A DNA stretch of 64,000 nt from Dorea_A amylophila (GCF_025567265.1 NZ_JAOQJW010000021.1:1-64000), one strand, 5' to 3'; positions 7,660 to 15,988 are shown, counted from the first letter of the stretch. Notes: generated by a model from the sequence alone, not told the origin. Numbers and translations are program-made.

Positions 7660-8991
7660 GTGAAAAAAGTTGTAAAATTTGGTGGTAGTTCGCTTGCAAG
7701 TGCCGAGCAGTTTAAAAAAGTAGGTAACATTATCAGAAAAGAGGAATCCAGAAGATATGTCATTCCGTCTGCACCTGGTAAACGTACGCCGGATGATACA
7801 AAAGTAACGGATATGTTATACAGTTGTTATGGACAGGCAATCCTTGGGGAAGATGCGGAAAAAGACTTTGAAGAGCAGTTAGAAGCAATCAAAGAGAGAT
7901 ATAACAGCATTATCAGCGGATTGGATCTGGAACTGAGTCTGGATGAGGAATTTAAGACAATCCGTACAAACTTCAGCAAGAAAATCGGAAGAGATTATGC
8001 GGCTTCCCGTGGAGAATATCTGAATGGTATCATTATGGCGGCATATCTTGGATATGAATTTATCGATGCTGCAGAAGTGATCGTATTTGATGAGAATGGT
8101 AATTTTGACGGAGATAAGACGCATGAGATCCTGTCTGCAAGACTGGAGAATACGGAACGTGCAGTCATTCCGGGATTCTACGGGGCAAAACCTGACGGAA
8201 GTATCCAGACATTTTCCCGTGGCGGATCTGATATTACAGGATCGATCGTTGCAAAGGCTGTGCATGCAGACATGTATGAGAACTGGACCGATGTATCTGG
8301 TTTCCTGATTGCTGATCCTAGAATCATCAAGAATCCAAAGCCGATCGATGTGATCACATACAGAGAACTGCGCGAGTTGTCTTATATGGGAGCAACCGTA
8401 CTTCATGAGGATGCGATCTTCCCTGTACGTAAAGAGGGAATACCAATCAATATCCGTAATACAAATGCACCAGAAGATAAGGGAACGCTGATCGTAGAAG
8501 ACACATGCAGAAAACCTCGTTTTACGATCACAGGTATTGCCGGTAAGAAGGATTTCGCTTCTATCACAATCGAAAAAGCAATGATGAACTCAGAAGTCGG
8601 ATTCTGCCGCAAGGTATTAGAAGTTTTTGAAAATAATCATATTTCTATTGAACACATGCCGTCAGGAATCGATACTATGACGATCTTCGTTCACAGAGAT
8701 GAATTTGAAGAAAAAGAACAGGATGTCATTGCGGGAATCCACAGAGCCGTAGAGCCTGACTTTCTGGAACTGGAGTCAGATCTGGCACTGATCGCTGTTG
8801 TTGGAAGAGGTATGCGTGCGACCAGGGGAACTTCCGGACGTATATTTGCAGCACTCGCACATGCAAATGTCAATGTCAAGATGATCGATCAGGGTTCCAG
8901 TGAGCTGAATATCATCATTGGTGTCAGAAGTCATGATTTTGATGCTGCTATCAATGCGGTTTATGATATTTTTGTAAATACAATAGTTTAA
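7660..8991 (+). CDS. Aspartate kinase
   Basis: This 443-residue enzyme phosphorylates aspartate, the first step to lysine, threonine, methionine and diaminopimelate. It opens with the kinase signature KFGGSSLA, carries a SRGGSDITGS nucleotide-binding segment around residue 200, and ends with two ACT domains (about 300-443), which usually bind lysine or threonine. GTG 7660 is preferred over ATG 7621, since GGAGG lies 10 nt upstream and the resulting MKKVVKFGG matches the family. It is followed within 30 bp by a CBS protein and an amidohydrolase. It is single-function, with no homoserine dehydrogenase domain. Confidence 0.94.
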   Translation: MKKVVKFGGSSLASAEQFKKVGNIIRKEESRRYVIPSAPGKRTPDDTKVTDMLYSCYGQAILGEDAEKDFEEQLEAIKERYNSIISGLDLELSLDEEFKTIRTNFSKKIGRDYAASRGEYLNGIIMAAYLGYEFIDAAEVIVFDENGNFDGDKTHEILSARLENTERAVIPGFYGAKPDGSIQTFSRGGSDITGSIVAKAVHADMYENWTDVSGFLIADPRIIKNPKPIDVITYRELRELSYMGATVLHEDAIFPVRKEGIPINIRNTNAPEDKGTLIVEDTCRKPRFTITGIAGKKDFASITIEKAMMNSEVGFCRKVLEVFENNHISIEHMPSGIDTMTIFVHRDEFEEKEQDVIAGIHRAVEPDFLELESDLALIAVVGRGMRATRGTSGRIFAALAHANVNVKMIDQGSSELNIIIGVRSHDFDAAINAVYDIFVNTIV

Positions 8992-9016
8992 TAAATTGGG
9001 GAGGCTTTCATTAGCT

Positions 9017-9430
9017 ATGAATATTATGTTTTTTCTGAAGCCGAAAAGTGATCTTGCTTACATTTATGATTATCACACTTTGCGACAGGCTTTGGAGATT
9101 ATGGAATATCACAAGTATTCCTGTGTACCGATATTAAATAAAGAGGGGAAATATGTCGGTTCTATCACAGAGGGAGATCTTTTATGGTCACTGAAGGAGC
9201 TGGATTTATTTAATATTAAAGAGGCAGAATCAATCAGTATCATGAAGATTAAAAGACGTGTGGATTATCAGTGCGTGACAGCAGAATCGAATATGGAAGA
9301 TCTGATCGGACGCGCAATGGAACAGAATTTTGTTCCAGTGATCGATGATCAGGGACATTTCATCGGAATTATCACCAGAAGAGATATTATAGGTTACTGT
9401 TATGACAGATTAAAAGAATGTGGAGAGTAA
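9017..9430 (+). CDS. CBS-domain pair protein
   Basis: A 137-residue cytoplasmic protein made of two CBS motifs and little else (about 10-65 and 80-135), with the typical CVPILNKEGKYVGSITEGDL and FVPVIDDQGHFIGIITRRDI strands. Such pairs bind adenosyl ligands and regulate partners. ATG 9017 is chosen over TTG 8996, because GGGGAGG overlaps the TTG. It is placed between aspartate kinase and an amidohydrolase, and ends just before the next start. The partner is unknown. Confidence 0.85.
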   Translation: MNIMFFLKPKSDLAYIYDYHTLRQALEIMEYHKYSCVPILNKEGKYVGSITEGDLLWSLKELDLFNIKEAESISIMKIKRRVDYQCVTAESNMEDLIGRAMEQNFVPVIDDQGHFIGIITRRDIIGYCYDRLKECGE

Positions 9431-9431
9431 A

Positions 9432-10220
9432 ATGATCATTGATTTTCATACGCACATATTTCCAGATAAGATAGCCGGGCGGACGCTCGACTATCTTTCT
9501 GACATTTTTGGAGCAAGTCCGTTTGCAGACGGAACACATACCGGACTTTGTGATTCTATGAAGAAAGCGGGAGTTGATGTTTCTGTTTCACTTCCGGCGG
9601 TGACGAAAGTATCGCAGGTAGAATCTATTAACCGTTTTGCGTCTGCTTTTACAGAAGGGGCAGTTATTTCATTCGGGGGAATCCATCCGGAATGTGAAAA
9701 TTATAAAGAAATATTAAAAGAGATCAAAAATCTGGGATTGAAGGGAATCAAACTTCATCCGGATTATCAGGATATGTATTTTGATGATATCCGCTATGAA
9801 CATATTGTCGATACAGCATCGGAACTTGGACTTATCACGGTAGTCCATGCCGGAGCGGATCCGAAATGTCCAAAAGATGTACATTGTACGCCAAAGATGG
9901 CAAGAAAGCTTCTGGATGATGTAAAGCCGGAAAAACTGGTACTTGCCCATATGGGTGGAAACGAAATGTGGGATGAGGTGGAAAAATATCTGGTGGGGCA
10001 GAATGTATATTTTGATACGGGTGTCATTCTGGATAGAATGCCGGAGAAACAGTTCTTGCGGATGGTACATATGCATGGCGCAGACAGGATCCTGTTCGGA
10101 ACGGATTCTCCATGGGCCGATCAGAAGAAATTTGTGACATTATTCGATCAGATGCCGTTGACAGAGGAAGAGAAGATGGCAGTCTTTTCAGGAAATGCAA
10201 AAAAACTGCTTGGAATATAA
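9432..10220 (+). CDS. Amidohydrolase-family metal-dependent hydrolase
   Basis: A 262-residue TIM-barrel hydrolase of the Amidohydro_2 type. Metal ligands expected for the family are visible: DFHTHIF at the N-terminus, the Lys/His of GIKLHPDYQ, HAGAD, LAHMGG and the late Asp in FGTDSPW. ATG 9432 follows GGAGAG at close spacing; the upstream in-frame codon at 9420 lies within the CBS gene. Substrate cannot be told; decarboxylases and lactonases share the fold. It lies directly after the CBS gene, so the three genes from aspartate kinase onward form one operon. Confidence 0.87.
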   Translation: MIIDFHTHIFPDKIAGRTLDYLSDIFGASPFADGTHTGLCDSMKKAGVDVSVSLPAVTKVSQVESINRFASAFTEGAVISFGGIHPECENYKEILKEIKNLGLKGIKLHPDYQDMYFDDIRYEHIVDTASELGLITVVHAGADPKCPKDVHCTPKMARKLLDDVKPEKLVLAHMGGNEMWDEVEKYLVGQNVYFDTGVILDRMPEKQFLRMVHMHGADRILFGTDSPWADQKKFVTLFDQMPLTEEEKMAVFSGNAKKLLGI

Positions 10221-10246
10221 AAGATAAAAAATATTTCTGATAATGC

Positions 10247-10275
10247 TTGCATTTTCGGAAAACATATGCTATTAT
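10247..10275 (+). promoter_or_regulatory. Sigma-A promoter of the rplU operon
   Basis: TTGCAT (10247-10252) and TATTAT (10270-10275) with a 17-bp spacer lie about 92 bp ahead of rplU. This gives a structured leader of roughly 85 nt. Confidence 0.65.
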
Positions 10276-10281
10276 CTTCTA

Positions 10282-10350
10282 GTATGCCGCACAGTGAGGT
10301 TGAAGTTCTGCCGGAATCATCAGTCAGACACCGTAACTGGCGAGTAATGA
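10282..10350 (+). promoter_or_regulatory. Candidate L21 ribosomal-protein leader
   Basis: The leader between the promoter and rplU contains GC-rich blocks (TGCCGCACAGTGAGGTT and CACCGTAACTGGCGAGTAA) that look like the Firmicutes L21 autoregulatory leader, by memory of that family. Position, length and downstream gene all fit. A covariance-model search would decide. Confidence 0.6.
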
Positions 10351-10366
10351 TAATAGGAGGTGCCAT

Positions 10367-10675
10367 ATGTACGCAATTATAGCAACAGGTGGTAAACAGT
10401 ACAAAGTAGCCGAAGGCGATATCATTAAAGTAGAGAAACTTGGTGTAGAGGCTGGAGAGACTTTTACATTTGACCAGGTTCTTGCAGTAAGTGACAACGG
10501 ATTAAAAGTTGGTAATCCGACAGTTGCAGGTGCAACAGTTGAAGCTTCTGTAGTTGAAAACGGTAAAGCTAGAAAAGTTATCGTTTACAAGTACAAGAGA
10601 AAATCTGGATACCACAAGAAAAACGGTCACAGACAGCAGTATACTGCAGTTAAGATTGAAAAAATCAACGCTTAA
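10367..10675 (+). CDS. rplU: 50S ribosomal protein L21
   Basis: L21 (102 residues) binds 23S rRNA in the large subunit. The start MYAIIATGGKQYKV and the KYKRKSGYHKKNGHRQ block are the family signatures. TAGGAGG is well spaced from ATG 10367. It is the first gene of rplU-prp-rpmA, with a candidate autoregulatory leader upstream. Confidence 0.98.
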   Translation: MYAIIATGGKQYKVAEGDIIKVEKLGVEAGETFTFDQVLAVSDNGLKVGNPTVAGATVEASVVENGKARKVIVYKYKRKSGYHKKNGHRQQYTAVKIEKINA

Positions 10676-10690
10676 TATTGGAGAGCATCC

Positions 10691-11020
10691 ATGATTCATG
10701 TAACGATCTTTCAGAACAAGTATAAAGAGTGTGTAGGTTTTCAGACGGAAGGACATGCCGAATATGCAAATCCGGGACAGGATATTGTATGTGCCGCTGC
10801 TTCTATTCTGGTAATCAACACAATAAATGCAATTGAAGAATTTACGGAAGATGACGCAAGTCTGATTTCGGAAGATGAGACGGGAATGATTTCTTATCAT
10901 CTGAATCATCCTTCAAAAGATGCAAGGCTTTTGCTGAATGCAATGATTCTTGGCCTGGAACAGATGGTAGATGATGACAACTATGCAGAATATATTGATT
11001 TAACATTCGAGGAGGTGTAA
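10691..11020 (+). CDS. prp: Ribosomal-processing cysteine protease Prp
   Basis: A 109-residue protease (YsxB family) that removes the N-terminal extension of L27 in Firmicutes. The catalytic pair known from the family is visible as His22 in EGHAEYA and Cys34 in DIVCAAAS. It sits between rplU and rpmA with 15- and 5-bp gaps. Its substrate, L27 with the cleavage motif, is encoded immediately downstream, supporting the assignment. Confidence 0.96.
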   Translation: MIHVTIFQNKYKECVGFQTEGHAEYANPGQDIVCAAASILVINTINAIEEFTEDDASLISEDETGMISYHLNHPSKDARLLLNAMILGLEQMVDDDNYAEYIDLTFEEV

Positions 11021-11025
11021 CAACC

Positions 11026-11307
11026 ATGATGAAATTAAACCTTCAGTTTTTCGCTCATAAAAAAGGTGTAGGTTCTACAAAGAACGGTAGAGATTCTGAG
11101 TCTAAAAGACTTGGTGCTAAAAGAGCTGACGGACAGTTTGTAAAAGCTGGTAACATTCTTTACAGACAGCGCGGAACAAAGATTCACCCGGGAATCAATG
11201 TAGGACGCGGCGGTGACGATACATTATTCGCACTCGTTGATGGCGTTGTAAGATTTGAAAGAAAAGGAAAAGATAAGAAACAGGTTTCTATCTATCCAGT
11301 AGCTTAA
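11026..11307 (+). CDS. rpmA: 50S ribosomal protein L27 with Prp-cleaved extension
   Basis: L27 (93 residues) reaches the peptidyl-transferase centre. The first nine residues MMKLNLQFF match the Firmicutes extension that Prp removes, leaving AHKKG, the same N-terminus as L27 of species lacking the extension. Start at 11026 rather than the second ATG at 11029 gives the exact nine-residue extension. GAGGAGGTG lies upstream. A strong terminator follows. Confidence 0.98.
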   Translation: MMKLNLQFFAHKKGVGSTKNGRDSESKRLGAKRADGQFVKAGNILYRQRGTKIHPGINVGRGGDDTLFALVDGVVRFERKGKDKKQVSIYPVA

Positions 11308-11317
11308 TTATGAGTTG

Positions 11318-11373
11318 AAAAAGTGCGTTGCAATGATTAACTTCTTTCGGTTATGATGCAGCGCGCTTTTTTT
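11318..11373 (+). terminator. Terminator after rpmA
   Basis: A 13-bp stem (11320-11332 with 11357-11369, two G-U pairs) is followed by a run of T. It separates rplU-prp-rpmA from obgE, which must have its own promoter or depend on read-through. Confidence 0.88.
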
Positions 11374-11411
11374 GACTTCCGTTTATTTATTATAGATGAA
11401 AGGAATACAGT

Positions 11412-12692
11412 ATGTTTGCAGACAGAGCAAGGATATTTATTAGAGCAGGAAAAGGCGGAGACGGTCATGTGAGTTTCCGGCGCGAGAAGTATGTAGCGAA
11501 TGGAGGTCCGGATGGCGGTGACGGCGGATGTGGCGGTGACGTTATATTTGAAGTCGACGAAGGACTGAATACGCTTCAGGACTACAGGCACAAGAGAAAA
11601 TTTACAGCAAGAGACGGTGAACAGGGCGGTAAGCGCAGATGCCATGGTGCGGACGGTGAAGATATTGTCCTGAAAGTTCCGGAGGGAACGGTTATTAAAG
11701 AATCAGAATCCGGTAAAGTCATCGCAGATATGTCCGGAGACAACCGCAGACAGATCATCTTAAAAGGTGGCAAAGGTGGTCTTGGAAACCAGCATTTTGC
11801 AACTGCAACCATGCAGGTTCCAAAGTATGCACAGCCGGGACAGCCTGCAAAAGAATTGTATGTTGATCTGGAATTAAAAGTGATCGCTGATGTAGGGCTT
11901 GTGGGATTTCCGAATGTCGGAAAGTCTACGTTCTTATCACGCGTAACTAACGCACAGCCGAAGATTGCCAATTATCATTTTACAACACTGAATCCAAGTC
12001 TTGGTGTTGTAGATCTTCCGGATGCGAATGGATTTGTAATCGCAGATATTCCAGGACTGATCGAAGGAGCATCAGAGGGTGTCGGACTTGGACATCAGTT
12101 CCTGCGTCATATCGAACGCACCAAACTGATGATCCATGTAGTAGATGCGGCTGGAACAGAAGGACGGGATCCGGTAGATGATATCTATAAGATCAACAAC
12201 GAATTAAAGGCATATAATGCTGACATTGCGAACCGTCCACAGGTGATCGCAGCGAATAAGATTGATGCGATCTTTACAGAGGATGATCCGGTACAGCGTC
12301 TGAAAGACGAATTCGAACCACAGGGAGTAAAGGTATTTCCGATTTCCGGAGTAACCGGACAGGGAATTAAGGAATTACTTTATTATGTATCGAACGAATT
12401 ACAGCATCTGGATCAGGAGACAATTGTATTTGAACAGGAATATTTCCCTGAGGAAGAGATTCCTATGAACGATCTTCCGTATACAGTCGAAAAAGAAGAC
12501 GATATGTACGTGGTAGAAGGGCCGAAGATCGAAAAGATGCTGGGATATACAAATCTGGATTCCGAGAGAGGATTTGCATTTTTCCAGAAATTCCTCAAGG
12601 ATTCAGGAATTCTGGAGCAGCTTGAAGAAGCTGGTATCCAGGAGGGAGATACAGTACGAATGTATGGCCTGCAGTTTGACTATTACAAATAA
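11412..12692 (+). CDS. obgE: GTPase Obg/CgtA
   Basis: A 426-residue ribosome-assembly GTPase. The glycine-rich OBG fold spans about 1-157 (repeated GGxGG patterns), and the G domain begins near 160 with the P-loop GFPNVGKST, the switch segment around DIPGLIEGA and the NKID specificity motif. A C-terminal OCT domain (about 345-426) is present, as in many Firmicutes. The site is AAAGGAA ahead of ATG 11412. It leads the run obgE-yhbY-nadD-yqeK-rsfS. Confidence 0.97.
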   Translation: MFADRARIFIRAGKGGDGHVSFRREKYVANGGPDGGDGGCGGDVIFEVDEGLNTLQDYRHKRKFTARDGEQGGKRRCHGADGEDIVLKVPEGTVIKESESGKVIADMSGDNRRQIILKGGKGGLGNQHFATATMQVPKYAQPGQPAKELYVDLELKVIADVGLVGFPNVGKSTFLSRVTNAQPKIANYHFTTLNPSLGVVDLPDANGFVIADIPGLIEGASEGVGLGHQFLRHIERTKLMIHVVDAAGTEGRDPVDDIYKINNELKAYNADIANRPQVIAANKIDAIFTEDDPVQRLKDEFEPQGVKVFPISGVTGQGIKELLYYVSNELQHLDQETIVFEQEYFPEEEIPMNDLPYTVEKEDDMYVVEGPKIEKMLGYTNLDSERGFAFFQKFLKDSGILEQLEEAGIQEGDTVRMYGLQFDYYK

Positions 12693-12736
12693 TAGTTCAG
12701 ATGCGGTCCGTTGATGGTATAAAGAGGAGATTAAAG

Positions 12737-13030
12737 ATGACAACAAAACAGAGAGCTTATTTAAAAGGTCTTGCTATGAATTTAGATCCAATCTTCCAGA
12801 TTGGAAAGAACAGCATGACACCGGAAGTTACCAAAGCTATCCAGGAGGCACTGGACGCAAGAGAACTGATCAAAGTCAGTGTACTTAAGAACTGCGCAGA
12901 TGATCCGCGTGCACTTGCAGAAGTGATCGCAGAACGTACACATTCACAGGTCGTACAGGTAATCGGTAAGAAGATCGTATTATATAAAGAAGGCAAAGAC
13001 AAACACAAGAAGATAGAGCTGCCAAAATAA
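12737..13030 (+). CDS. yhbY: YhbY/CRM-domain RNA-binding protein
   Basis: A 97-residue single CRM-domain protein associated with the pre-50S subunit. The GLAMNLDPIFQIGKNS region, including the conserved GK, and the C-terminal GKKIVLYK strand are visible. ATG 12737 with AAGAGGAG is chosen over the in-frame codon at 12701, which has no site. It is between obgE and nadD. Confidence 0.94.
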   Translation: MTTKQRAYLKGLAMNLDPIFQIGKNSMTPEVTKAIQEALDARELIKVSVLKNCADDPRALAEVIAERTHSQVVQVIGKKIVLYKEGKDKHKKIELPK

Positions 13031-13048
13031 TACAGGTAGGAGATTCAA

Positions 13049-13654
13049 ATGAAGATAGGGATTATGGGAGGAACCTTTGATCCGGTCCATAACGGGCATC
13101 TGATGCTGGGACATGCTGCATATGAAGCATTTTCCCTGGATCAGATCTGGTTTATGCCGAACGGGAACCCTCCGCATAAAAAGAGCGAGACAATAAAATC
13201 CACTGCAGAAGACCGGATGAAGATGACCAGTCTTGCGATTGCACCGTTTCCAGAGTTTGTTCTGCAGCCATACGAGGCATTGAGAGCGGAAGTATCCTGT
13301 TCTTACCAGACGATGGAACATTTTAGCAAAATATATCCGGACGATGAATTCTATTTTATCATTGGTGCGGACTCTCTTATGGCAATCGAGACGTGGGTAC
13401 ATCCGGAACGAATCTTTCCGACATGCACAATTCTTGCTACCTATCGTAATGAGGTGAAGACAAAAGAGGAGATGAACAGACAGATACAATATTTGTCTGA
13501 AAAATATCATGCAAAGATACGTCTGCTGGAGACGCCTCTTATGCCTGTCTCATCTCATGAACTGCGTGCCAGTCTTCAGTCCGGGGATTCCGTCTCGGAA
13601 TATATGCCGGCTGCTGTATGCAGTTATATAAAGCAGCATCATTTATATCGATAG
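13049..13654 (+). CDS. nadD: Nicotinate-nucleotide adenylyltransferase
   Basis: A 201-residue enzyme forming deamido-NAD from nicotinate mononucleotide and ATP. It has the GGTFDPVHNGHL nucleotidyl-transferase motif at the N-terminus and the ISSHELR-type motif (here VSSHELRAS) near the C-terminus. TAGGAG precedes the ATG. It is 18 bp after yhbY and 33 bp before yqeK, the standard order. Confidence 0.97.
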   Translation: MKIGIMGGTFDPVHNGHLMLGHAAYEAFSLDQIWFMPNGNPPHKKSETIKSTAEDRMKMTSLAIAPFPEFVLQPYEALRAEVSCSYQTMEHFSKIYPDDEFYFIIGADSLMAIETWVHPERIFPTCTILATYRNEVKTKEEMNRQIQYLSEKYHAKIRLLETPLMPVSSHELRASLQSGDSVSEYMPAAVCSYIKQHHLYR

Positions 13655-13687
13655 TATCAGAGAAAAAACAAAAGAAGGAATACGGTA

Positions 13688-14272
13688 ATGGATGAAAGAA
13701 TCATAAAAATACAGCATGTGCTAAAGAAAGAACTGGACGATAACCGCTACCAGCATACTCTGGGTGTGATGTATACGGCCGCTTCGATGGCTATGCGTTA
13801 TGATGTGGACGTGCTGAAAGCCCTGTATGCCGGTTTGCTGCATGACTGCGCAAAATGTATCCCGAATGATAAGAAACTGCATCTGTGCGGGAAATACGGC
13901 TTTACAGTATCAGACATAGAAAGAGAGAACCCAAGTCTGCTGCATGCAAAACTGGGTGCCTGTCTGGCTCATGAAAAATATGGTGTGACAGATAAAGAGA
14001 TTATTCATGCGATTGAAAGCCATACAACAGGGTGTCCGGCTATGACGATGCTGGAAAAAATCATATACATTGCGGATTATATCGAGCCGGGCAGAAGAGA
14101 ACTGCCGAATATGGCGGACGTAAGACGGCTTGCTTTTCAGAATATTGATGAATGTCTGTACCGGATTTTAAAAGATTCACTGGTATACCTGAACAGCAGG
14201 AAGATTGCGGTGGATCCTATGACACAAAAAACGTATGATTATTATAAAAAAGAAATGGGAAAGGAGGATTAA
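13688..14272 (+). CDS. yqeK: YqeK-type HD hydrolase (Ap4A hydrolase)
   Basis: A 194-residue HD-domain metal phosphohydrolase. The family is reported to cleave diadenosine tetraphosphate symmetrically. Ligands H of QHTLGV, the HD pair in LLHDCAK, the later H of IESHTTG and D of IADYIEPGR are visible. It starts with AAGGAA upstream and ends 2 bp before rsfS, implying coupling. Confidence 0.94.
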   Translation: MDERIIKIQHVLKKELDDNRYQHTLGVMYTAASMAMRYDVDVLKALYAGLLHDCAKCIPNDKKLHLCGKYGFTVSDIERENPSLLHAKLGACLAHEKYGVTDKEIIHAIESHTTGCPAMTMLEKIIYIADYIEPGRRELPNMADVRRLAFQNIDECLYRILKDSLVYLNSRKIAVDPMTQKTYDYYKKEMGKED

Positions 14273-14274
14273 GT

Positions 14275-14628
14275 ATGGATCAGGCAAAGGAAATGGCAAA
14301 AATCGCATTTGAAGCGTTAGAAGATAAAAAGGGTGAAAATGTATGTGCGATTGATATTTCATCGGTATCTGTTCTTGCAGATTATTTTGTAATTGCAAAT
14401 GGTAACAGTGACAGTCAGGTACGTGCACTTGTTGAGAATGTAGAAGAAAAGATGCATAAAGCAGGATATGCTGCAAAAGAGACAGAAGGACACAGAAGCG
14501 GAGCGTGGGTGTTGATCGACTTCGGTGATGTGATCGTACACATTTTTGACAGAGAAAACCGTCAGTTCTATAATCTGGAGCGTATCTGGAATGATGGAAA
14601 GAGAATTGATGATGTAAATGAATTATAA
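14275..14628 (+). CDS. rsfS: Ribosomal silencing factor RsfS
   Basis: A 117-residue RsfS/Iojap protein that binds L14 and blocks subunit joining in poor conditions. The VLADYFVIANG, SGAWVLIDFGDVIVHIF and ENRQFYNLE segments are characteristic. AAAGGAGG is well placed. It is the last gene of the run, ending at a bidirectional terminator. Confidence 0.97.
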   Translation: MDQAKEMAKIAFEALEDKKGENVCAIDISSVSVLADYFVIANGNSDSQVRALVENVEEKMHKAGYAAKETEGHRSGAWVLIDFGDVIVHIFDRENRQFYNLERIWNDGKRIDDVNEL

Positions 14629-14682
14629 AGTATCATAAAATAAAAGTTTGTTAGTATTTAGTATGTAGAATGAACTTTTGTT

Positions 14683-14751
14683 AAAGACCCCAGGCAAATA
14701 TATCATGTAAAACAGAAATCCGTTTTTTGATATATTGCCTGGGGTTTTTTT
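14683..14751. terminator. Bidirectional terminator between rsfS and lexA
   Basis: A stem of about 17 bp with one bulge (ACCCCAGGCAAATATATCA with its complement ending GGGGT) is followed by T7 on the plus strand, and by a short T-run (CTTTAA) on the minus strand. It can end both rsfS and lexA transcripts. Confidence 0.9.
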
Positions 14752-14765
14752 CTGAAAAATATCGT

Positions 14766-15380
14766 TTAGAAGAAACGGAAAACTCCGATCACTTTTCCCA
14801 TAATCTGAAGATCACGGACGATAATTGGTTCCAACGCATCATTTTCCGGTTGTAAACGGAAGATACCTTCTTCTTTGTAAAATCTTTTGACAGTGGCACT
14901 GTCTTCAAGCAATGCGACTACAATATCTCCGTTATCGGCAACAGCAGACTGTTCGACCAGTACAAAATCTCCATCAAGAATACCAGCATTGATCATACTT
15001 TCGCCATGTACTTTGAGCATAAAAGTCTGTTTGTTAGGCATATATTCCATCGGGATAGGGAAGTAGTTCTCTATGTTCTGTTCTGCGAGAAGTGGTTCTC
15101 CTGCAGCAACATGTCCGATGACAGGCACATTTACCATTTCGCGGCGGTTAAAATTAAAAGAGTCATCCAGGATCTCAATCGCACGTGGTTTGGTTGGATC
15201 CCTTCTGATATATCCATTCTTCTCAAGAGTTTCCAGATGAGAGTGAACAGAAGAAGTAGATTTCAGATGAACTGCTTCACAGATATCTCTGACTGATGGC
15301 GGGAAGCCACGCTCCAGTATCTGGGATTTGATATATTCTAATATTTCTTCCTGCTTTGCAGTTATTTTCCCCTGCGCCAT
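14766..15380 (-). CDS. lexA: SOS repressor LexA
   Basis: A 204-residue LexA. The N-terminal winged helix (about 1-70) includes the recognition region STSSVHSHLETLEKNG. The self-cleavage bond Ala93-Gly94 lies in VAAGEP, with catalytic Ser128 (GESM) and Lys165 (ATVKRF). AAGGAGG is ideally spaced. Its promoter carries LexA-box-like sequences, consistent with autoregulation, and it is divergent from a YneA-like gene as in Bacillus. Confidence 0.98.
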   Translation of the reverse strand: MAQGKITAKQEEILEYIKSQILERGFPPSVRDICEAVHLKSTSSVHSHLETLEKNGYIRRDPTKPRAIEILDDSFNFNRREMVNVPVIGHVAAGEPLLAEQNIENYFPIPMEYMPNKQTFMLKVHGESMINAGILDGDFVLVEQSAVADNGDIVVALLEDSATVKRFYKEEGIFRLQPENDALEPIIVRDLQIMGKVIGVFRFF

Positions 15381-15431
15381 ATTATGTCCTCCTTAAGATG
15401 GATTGTAAATTCGTTAATTATTATATATTTA

Positions 15432-15484
15432 ATGATAACACAGGATATCGGAAAACGCAAACAGATGTTTAGAAAATATGTTCG
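15432..15484 (-). promoter_or_regulatory. lexA promoter with LexA boxes
   Basis: On the minus strand TTGCGT (15455-15460) and TATCAT (15432-15437) are 17 bp apart. A LexA-box-like palindrome, CAAACAGATGTTTA (15458-15471), overlaps the -35, and a second, AGAAAATATGTTCG, abuts it (15471-15484). Each differs from the Gram-positive box CGAACRNRYGTTYG at two positions. Confidence 0.7.
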
Positions 15485-15503
15485 AAATATATGGCGGAAT
15501 CTA

Positions 15504-15557
15504 TTGACAAACATTTGTTCGACTTGTATAATAGATGACGTAGAGAACAAATGTTCG
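15504..15557 (+). promoter_or_regulatory. SOS promoter of the LysM gene: perfect sigma-A with two LexA boxes
   Basis: TTGACA (15504-15509) and TATAAT (15527-15532) with 17-bp spacing form a perfect consensus promoter. CAAACATTTGTTCG (15508-15521) fills the spacer and AGAACAAATGTTCG (15544-15557, one mismatch) lies at about +5 to +18. A strong promoter tightly held by LexA is the expected design for an SOS division inhibitor. Confidence 0.88.
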
Positions 15558-15595
15558 CACAAAACTGTTTTGAAGAATAGATGGAGGGGTACGAG

Positions 15596-15988
15596 ATGGA
15601 TACAAAGAGAATCTATAGAGAAAGCAGAGGAAGTAATTATACCGGTTACAACAGGGCAAGCAGCCGAAGAAAAAGAAGTGTACATGTAAAGAAGCTATTT
15701 GTTGGTATTTTTTCTTTGTTTATGATTCTTGGACTCAGTGCATTTTATGGGAGCGGTCTTGTGAGTGCACACGATAACGTCAAGGATGATCCGGTAAGAT
15801 GCAAGTACTATAAAAGTATTCAGATTCATTCAGGAGATACTCTTTGGAATATTGCAGAGGAATATATAACTGAAGATTATGAATCTTTCAATGCTTATAT
15901 TACAGAAGTAAAAAAGATCAATAAGCTTTCATCCGATCAGATTCAGGACAGTCAGTATCTGACCGTTCCATATTACGATTACAGATGA
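15596..15988 (+). CDS. YneA-like SOS cell-division suppressor with LysM domain
   Basis: A 130-residue protein with a basic Arg/Ser-rich cytoplasmic start, one membrane segment (about 33-53) and an extracytoplasmic LysM domain (about 75-126, starting IHSGDTLWNIAEEY). Size, topology, the LysM domain, the divergent lexA and the LexA boxes all match YneA of Bacillus, which blocks division during DNA damage. ATG 15596 has GGAGGGG upstream. Sequence identity to YneA cannot be judged here, so the name is left open. Confidence 0.85.
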   Translation: MDTKRIYRESRGSNYTGYNRASSRRKRSVHVKKLFVGIFSLFMILGLSAFYGSGLVSAHDNVKDDPVRCKYYKSIQIHSGDTLWNIAEEYITEDYESFNAYITEVKKINKLSSDQIQDSQYLTVPYYDYR

